Assembly (NCBI GenBank): GCA_016946835.1
Contig: JACVTC010000005.1
Coordinates: 782,501-815,000 of the forward strand
Length of the DNA: 32,500 bases
DNA from: Neocallimastix lanati (nom. inval.)
Taxonomy: Eukaryota; Neocallimastigomycota; Neocallimastigomycetes; Neocallimastigales; Neocallimastigaceae
Direction of reading: 5' to 3'
Part shown: positions 26,839 through 32,500 of the stretch, piece by piece
Position numbering within the stretch: the first letter of the stretch is position 1
Layout: every line of letters begins with the position of its first letter
Program-made: the position numbers and the translations under genes
Notes under the pieces: generated by a model
The model's database searches: none
Told to the model about the DNA's origin: nothing
What the model saw: the letters and a program-made list of their open reading frames with translations, nothing else

Positions 26839-27343
26839 ATAATAAAAAAAAATAGAACATAGCATTTTATAGAATATATATTTATTTAAATATAAATGAA
26901 AATATCTTATTTTAAAAAATGTTTGAATATTTACAATAAAAATAAAAATAAACTATAATAAAATTTCTTTTATTTTATTTTTTTTATTTTAAAAGTATTA
27001 TTAATTTTAAAAATCAATTTTTTACCAATCATATTTTTTAAAAGAGAGGACATCTATTTTTTAAATATATATATATTTTTTTAAAATAAAAAAAAAAATA
27101 TTAATTAAATATCTTAATCAATTATTAAATAAAAAAATTTTTATTATGATAATATATAAGTTTTAAAAAAAATTTTATTGCTTTCATTAAATATAAATTA
27201 CAATATTAAAATAAAATATAAAATTTTTATATCTTAATAATTATATATTATATATTATTATATATTATTATATATATTATTATTATTATTTTTTTTTTTT
27301 TTTTTTTTTGAAAATAAGTAAAATAATAAATACATTTAAGAAA

Positions 27344-29593
27344 ATGGAAAATCAGATTGATGAACAAATTAAAAAAGAATTTTCAACAGTCAAAAAAGGT
27401 TTAACAGATAAAATTATTAAAGAATTAGTTCAATATTGTGAAGTTTATAATTTAACACCAGAGGAATTATTCGAAAAATGGGAACCATATGCTATTTCAA
27501 ATATTCCAGATGATTCAATTAATGAAGATTTACTTGAAGAATTTCGAATTTCTGTATTACAAAATGAAATTGAAAACAATAAACAAAAAAGTAAGGCATT
27601 TGTTCTTTCACCCAATAGAATGAATATTAAGAATGAAAAAAAAATATATAACAAAAATGATGTTGATAATTTAGATGAGGTTGTTTCTGAAATAATAAAT
27701 ATTAATAAAAGAAAGAAGAATTCTCAAAATGTTTTTGGTGGAACCATTGCTTCACCAGGTCGTAATAATCAGAATAGTATATCATTTCCATCAAGAGCAA
27801 ATGTGCCATATTCTCCAACGAAGTATAGAAATATAAGTAAAAAAGATGAAATTTCCTCTATGACAAAAAAATTTTTAAATAGACAAAGAATAGGAGAATT
27901 AGAAGATATATTAAATAGAGATATACCAAAACCAAATTTAGATTCTTCAATTACAAAAGATTTTTCAATATTTTTACTTGATGATAAGCAAATTTGTAGT
28001 ACTTATAGATATATGTATACCAAGTTATCTGATTTAAGTGACATCTTAGATGAAAGAATTGATTATATAAGTGAATTGATAAGAGATCATAATGGTATTG
28101 AAGAATTTGCCAATCCATATCAAATAATAAATGAAGATTTTTATACTGCTGGAAGAATTTGTTATGATATTATAGATATATTAGATGCCTCAACTGTGAA
28201 AAATAATGAAAATTCTGTTCTTATTGAACCAAGTAAAAGAATTGCCTCTGGTCATAAAATCAGATTAAATTTTTCAAAATTAGCTAATGAAGGAAAACAA
28301 TATACCCTCTTTCCAGGACAAATTATTGGTGTTAAAGGTACAAATCCCACTGGAAAATGTATAGAGGTTTCAGAAATTATTGAACCACCATCCCTTCCTA
28401 TACCCACATCTCCTTCAAGTGATATTTTACAATATTATACAGATTGTAAGGGTCAACCACTCTCCATTTTTGTAGCATCAGGTCCATATACTTGTGAAGA
28501 TAGTTTAAATTATGAACCATTGGCCGAACTATTTGAAAAATATATTATACCAGAAAAGCCCGATATATTAATATTAATGGGACCATTTATAGATGATCGT
28601 CATCCAAAAATTCAAAATGGGGATACCGAATTAACTCCCGAAGACCTATTTTCTAAATATATTTCTCCCCATATTGTAAAATTTTATATGGAATCGGCTC
28701 ATTCCAAAATTATTATTATACCAAGTAATAATGATATTATCACTAATTCAGTTTGTTTCCCTCAACCTCCATTAGATTCGGAAATGATGATGTCTCGTTC
28801 TAATCAATTCAACAAGGATAAAAATCAACAAATCTTAAATACTCGTAGAGTTCAAAAGCGTAAATGCCTTGGTTTACCGGTGGATGAAAAAGGTGAAAGA
28901 ATTTTCTATTACCCTAATCCTGTTCAATTCCAAGTTAATGATATTGTATTTGCCGTATGTAATAATGATATTTTAACACATCTTTCCAAGGAAGAAGTTA
29001 GTCATTCCTCTTTTCAATTTGGATCACCAACAAAGGGAAGCTTCTCACCAAAACCGAAACTAAATTCAAATCCAAATTCATCAAATCGATCCTTTGATAA
29101 AATTTCAAGATTAACAAGACATCTATTACAACAACGTTCTTTCTATCCCTTATTTCCTCCAGCCTTAGATGAAGCCAATATTATTTATAATCAATCTAAA
29201 GGTTTTGATATTGATATTAAGCCAGATGTTCTCATTTTAAATAGTGCCCAAAGAAGATTTGCAAAAATTATTGATGGCATGGTTTGTGTTAATCCAGGAC
29301 AGGTCGTTCATAAAATTGCAGGTACTTTCTCAAAATTATATATATACCCATTAAATCCAAAGGATCTTCCCAATCACTTGAATGATGTTAAAATTAAAGT
29401 AGAAGATGATATCAAATTAAATATTAAGAAAGAAGAAGAAGAAGATAATAAGAAGAATATAAAATTAGATATTAAGAAAGAAGAAGATGGTGATGAAGAT
29501 TCCACAAAGGATATGGAAATAGATAAAGAAAAGGATGTACCTTTAATTCATGAAGTTTCAGAAAGATGTCGTGTAGAAATTCAAAGAGTTTAA
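27344..29593 (+). CDS. POL12: DNA polymerase alpha-primase subunit B (POLA2/Pol12)
   Basis: An intronless frame of 749 residues, the regulatory B subunit that tethers DNA polymerase alpha-primase and acts in replication initiation. The N-terminal helical domain (residues 1-60, including CEVYNLTPEELFEKWEPYAIS) matches the B-subunit N-domain. A linker of about 60-190 is Ser/Lys/Asn-rich. The OB region is about 295-350 (KIRLNFSKL...LFPGQIIGVKG). The inactive phosphoesterase domain starts near 371 (SIFVASGPYT...PDILILMGPFIDDRHP), continues through KIIIIPSNNDI and PQPPLD, and includes FVAVCNNDIL-like and INPGQ-like motifs. Length exceeds human (about 600) and yeast (about 705). The extra is in the linker and an acidic insertion at about 683-733 just before the last strand (RCRVEIQRV). 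The start is the ATG at 27344; the in-frame upstream codons back to 27308 contain no ATG and follow a T run. Confidence 0.93.
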   Translation: MENQIDEQIKKEFSTVKKGLTDKIIKELVQYCEVYNLTPEELFEKWEPYAISNIPDDSINEDLLEEFRISVLQNEIENNKQKSKAFVLSPNRMNIKNEKKIYNKNDVDNLDEVVSEIININKRKKNSQNVFGGTIASPGRNNQNSISFPSRANVPYSPTKYRNISKKDEISSMTKKFLNRQRIGELEDILNRDIPKPNLDSSITKDFSIFLLDDKQICSTYRYMYTKLSDLSDILDERIDYISELIRDHNGIEEFANPYQIINEDFYTAGRICYDIIDILDASTVKNNENSVLIEPSKRIASGHKIRLNFSKLANEGKQYTLFPGQIIGVKGTNPTGKCIEVSEIIEPPSLPIPTSPSSDILQYYTDCKGQPLSIFVASGPYTCEDSLNYEPLAELFEKYIIPEKPDILILMGPFIDDRHPKIQNGDTELTPEDLFSKYISPHIVKFYMESAHSKIIIIPSNNDIITNSVCFPQPPLDSEMMMSRSNQFNKDKNQQILNTRRVQKRKCLGLPVDEKGERIFYYPNPVQFQVNDIVFAVCNNDILTHLSKEEVSHSSFQFGSPTKGSFSPKPKLNSNPNSSNRSFDKISRLTRHLLQQRSFYPLFPPALDEANIIYNQSKGFDIDIKPDVLILNSAQRRFAKIIDGMVCVNPGQVVHKIAGTFSKLYIYPLNPKDLPNHLNDVKIKVEDDIKLNIKKEEEEDNKKNIKLDIKKEEDGDEDSTKDMEIDKEKDVPLIHEVSERCRVEIQRV

Positions 29594-29787
29594 AAAAAAA
29601 AAAAGTAGTCACATTATTAATAATGAATAAAAAAAATATATGATATAAATTATCTATATACACATATATATATATTTTAAAAAGAAAAAAGAATTATTAC
29701 AACAACAAAAAAAAATAATTAAATGATAATAATTTTTTTTTTAAATTTTTTTTGATTTTTTTTATTTATTTTAATTTTTAAATATTA

Positions 29788-29836
<49 letters not shown>

Positions 29837-31958
29837 ATAATTTTAAATCAATAAATGAATGATTATTATTATAACATTATAACATTATATAATTATAATG
29901 ATATATATATATATTTTTAATATCTTTTATATATATAACTAAATTTGTTAAATATTGTCATACATAATAAAATTATTATTAATGATTCTATCCTATAAAT
30001 AAAAAAAAAAAAAAATTTTTTTTAATAATTTACCTTTACAAATAAAAAAATATATATATATATTTAAATTTATATATAAGAATTATGAAGTATAAATCTT
30101 TACAACTTATCATCAATTTTTATATATTTTTTATTTTTTATTTTTATTTTATTTTTTTTTTATAAATATTATATTAAAAAGTGAAACTAATTAAAGTATT
30201 TAAATTATATATTAATTAATTAAAAAACAAGAAAAAATAAAAAAATTTTTTTTTTATTTTATTATTATTAATTTTTTTTTTTTATTTCATTTCATTTTAT
30301 TTCATTTCACTTTATTTTATTTTATTAACGCTGTCAATATATCCTTTTTTATTCATACTCCTCTTTTTTAGTCTTTATTATGTTTTTTTTTTTTTTTTTC
30401 TCATTTGTAAAAAATCTTAAATTATATATTTATTTATCTATTTATTTATTTTATTATTTTTATTATCTATTTATTCATTATTATCTATTAATTTATTTAT
30501 TTATCCTATTTTTATCTATTTACATATCTATTTATTTATCAATTAATTTATTTATTTACTTTATATTGTTTTTTTTAAATATTCTAATACTTTAAATATA
30601 TATAAATTATAATTTAGTTAGTTTCATACCATATTTCATCCAATCAATTTCAAATAGATTGATATACCGTACAATTTTTATTTCTGAAACGTTAATATTA
30701 AAATCAATTTTTTTTTTTATATTTCTTTTAAATTACAAATATTAAATATAAAGTATAATAATAAAATTTAAATATAAAATATAAATTTATATAAATATTT
30801 ATAATTTAATAATAAATTATTATAATAAATATTTATTTTTATAATAAATATTTATTATATAAAATATATAAAGTAATAAAATAAATATAGAATGTTATTA
30901 TATTTAAATCAATATTAAAAAAAAAAATTTTTTTTTTTTCCTCTATTTTAAAATTATCCATATATTATAAAGTCTATTAAATATATTTATTTATTAATTA
31001 TACCATATATATAATTTATATATATTATAATATGTAATATATAATATGTAATATATAATAGATAACAAAAAAAAAAAAAGTTTAGATTTTACTGTTGGAC
31101 AGTTTTAATTAAAAAAATAAAAAATAAAAAAAAAAGACTTTTATTTGATTATAAATTAATTATGATAAAGTATGATTGTAAATGATTATAAAACATTATT
31201 TGAGAATTATTTTAGGATTATAAATGTGTAGTTAATAACAATAATAGTTAATAATAATAATAATAGTTAAAAATAATAATAATAGTTAATAATTAATAAT
31301 AGTTAATAATAGTTAATATTATATAATAGTTAATATATTAATAAATTCATTATTATTTATTCAATAATTATGGAGTAAACAATAGAAAAATAAATAAATA
31401 ATAAAATAAAAAAAAAAAAAAAAAAAAACGAGGTAAAAATTTTTTTTTTTTTTTAATTTTTAAAAATCATATAAATAGAGACCAATTTCTCGAATTTAGA
31501 TAACTAGATTTATCCTTTTTTTAAAAACTTTTAACACATTTTGCTTTTTTTTTTTCAAAAAAAAAAAAAAAAAAAAAAAAAAATTATTATTATTATTTTT
31601 AATAATAATAATAATAATATTAATAAAAATAAAAATATCAATAAAAAAAATAAGCCTTTTTTATTTCATTTTTTGAATAATAAAATAAAAATAAAAATAA
31701 AAATAAAACAATAAAAATAAAAATAAAAATAAAACAAAACAATAAAACTAACAATAAAAACAAAAATTTAAATAAAAAAAAAAATAAAAACTATTTAAAC
31801 AAAATATAATAAATTATTTATAATTAATAAAAAACAATACAATATAATAAAATAAATTAAAAAAAAATAAAATAAATTAAATTATTATAAAAAAAATAAT
31901 CAATAAATCAATAAAAACTTCAGATATTTATTTATTTGGTAAAAGAAATATATATAAA
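29594..31958. other. Intergenic region, low complexity, no gene seen
   Basis: It holds an A run of about 43 (29791-29833), TTTA/TTTAT tracts (30425-30560), a T run facing an A run near 30915-30940, TAGTTAATAA-type repeats (31240-31335) and A-rich sequence before the next ATG. The stretch 30610-30705 is the most complex non-coding part. The frame 30380-30595 (+) is low-complexity. The A-rich 120 bp before 31959 resembles the A-rich 5' leaders of well-expressed fungal genes. Confidence 0.7.
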
Positions 31959-32385
31959 ATGGCTACACAAGTTATAAACGGTAAGTTTGAATTATTATAT
32001 ATAATGATATTTAGAGATATCATTAGACAGTAATATATTAATATTATAATTATAAATTAATAATACAATATTAATGAATTAAAACAACCCAAGATATTTC
32101 CAACGATGCTTGGAGTCAATTCAATAATTTAAAAGATACTCAAGTTAATGTCAAAACCAACTATAGAATTGTTAATAATGAAGAATTCGAAGAATTTGTA
32201 AGTGATGTTTAAAATTTGTATATCAATTCAATAATATTATATATATATACTTATTTTATATATAAATTGTAACAAATTTTATAAAGGATGAAGATACTTT
32301 AATTGATAGTGCCTGGTCAAAATTCTGTGAAATTAAAACAAATATCCCAAAAAAACCAGAATATAAAAGAGACTTAAAACAAGAA
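31959..32385 (+). CDS. Unrecognised protein, first three exons, 3' end outside window
   Basis: Exons 31959-31980, 32094-32197 and 32287-32385 join in phase at GT-AG sites and give the first 75 residues, ending at a donor (gtatat) at 32386. The start MATQVIND is in a good context after an A-rich leader. Two related segments are visible: NDAWSQFNNLK (about residues 11-21) and DSAWSKFCEIK (about 48-58), suggesting a repeated (N/D)xAWSxFxxxK motif, followed by a basic stretch KKPEYKRDLKQE. I do not recognise the family. The clean splice phases and mixed codons make it a real gene. Confidence 0.7.
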
Positions 32386-32390
32386 GTATA

Positions 32391-32500
32391 TTTATTTTTA
32401 TTTTTATTTTTATTTTTATTTTTATTTTTATTTTTATTTTTATTTTTATTTTTATTTTTATTTTTATTTTTATTTTTATTTTTATTTTTATTTTTATTTT
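32391..32500. repeat. (TTTTTA)n hexamer array running off the window
   Basis: About 18 TTTTTA units to the last base, beginning just after the donor of the third exon of the 31959 gene, so it sits in that intron. Total length cannot be seen. Confidence 0.9.

Larger units (their letters stand above)
25344..27343. other. Intergenic region between talin-like and DNA polymerase alpha B genes
   Basis: It holds a poly-A run of about 44 at 25438-25481, GATA-type tetramers (25510-25560), a more complex stretch at 25611-25870, the 57-bp minisatellite and AT noise up to the polymerase start. The minus-strand frames across the minisatellite repeat FILFYFIQSVLYIKHST and are shadows of the repeat. Confidence 0.75.

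Noticed and set aside
25877-26865. Long minus-strand hydrophobic frames repeating FILFYFIQSVLYIKHST
   Set aside because: Shadow of the 57-bp minisatellite; the period 57 is divisible by 3, so all copies stay open in a frame.
27308-27343. Start of polymerase alpha B at 27308
   Set aside because: That codon is TTG directly after a T run; the first ATG is at 27344 and begins the conserved N-domain.
30380-30595. 71-residue Phe/Ile/Tyr-rich plus-strand frame
   Set aside because: Made of TTTA/TTTAT tracts with no codon signal.

Overview
The window is nuclear DNA from a eukaryote with extremely AT-rich, low-complexity intergenic sequence (poly-A/T runs, TAA/ATT triplet arrays, TTTA and TTTTA arrays). 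Protein-coding exons stand out as islands of ordinary codon complexity, split by GT...AG introns of about 85-760 nt. An Asi-like membrane RING protein, a coiled-coil golgin and the many introns per gene point to a fungus. The base composition and homopolymer style best fit an anaerobic gut fungus (Neocallimastigomycota). That placement is inference. A dictyostelid is the main alternative, but up to twelve exons per gene argues against it. No prokaryotic operon, phage, transposon, CRISPR, tRNA or rRNA was seen.

Layout: (1) <1-6727 (-), a large coiled-coil golgin-like protein with 7 visible exons; its 3' end lies off the window. It carries a 14 x 63 bp array and a 4 x 309 bp array inside the coding sequence. 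(2) 6728-8971, a divergent intergenic region with an 83-bp tandem duplication and a 26-bp triplicate. (3) 8972-12309 (+), a 12-exon gene for one protein with a NUDT2-like Nudix domain, two TTP/TIS11-type CCCH zinc fingers and a C-terminal W2 (eIF5C-type) domain. (4) 13750-16863 (+), a polytopic membrane protein with a C-terminal Asi/MUL1-style RING; one intron holds about 181 uninterrupted TAA units. (5) 17204-18076 (-), a 5-exon HYPK homologue. (6) 19407-25343 (+), a short talin-like protein with a complete FERM-type head and a truncated, divergent rod. (7) 25344-27343, an intergenic region dominated by a 57-bp minisatellite whose core also occurs near 13.3 kb. (8) 27344-29593 (+), intronless DNA polymerase alpha B subunit. 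(9) 29594-31958, non-coding. (10) 31959->32385 (+), the first three exons of an unrecognised gene.

The genes are unrelated housekeeping or regulatory genes rather than a functional cluster. The strongest novelty candidate is the Nudix-CCCH-W2 fusion. It would tether a translation-initiation-factor-binding domain to an AU-rich-element-type RNA-binding module, and its Nudix domain has lost the two catalytic glutamates. Second is a talin head with a conserved integrin-contact Arg-Trp pair attached to a shortened rod that ends in a hydrophobic segment. All exon models were built by hand by matching splice-site phase; each complete model stays in frame from ATG to stop.
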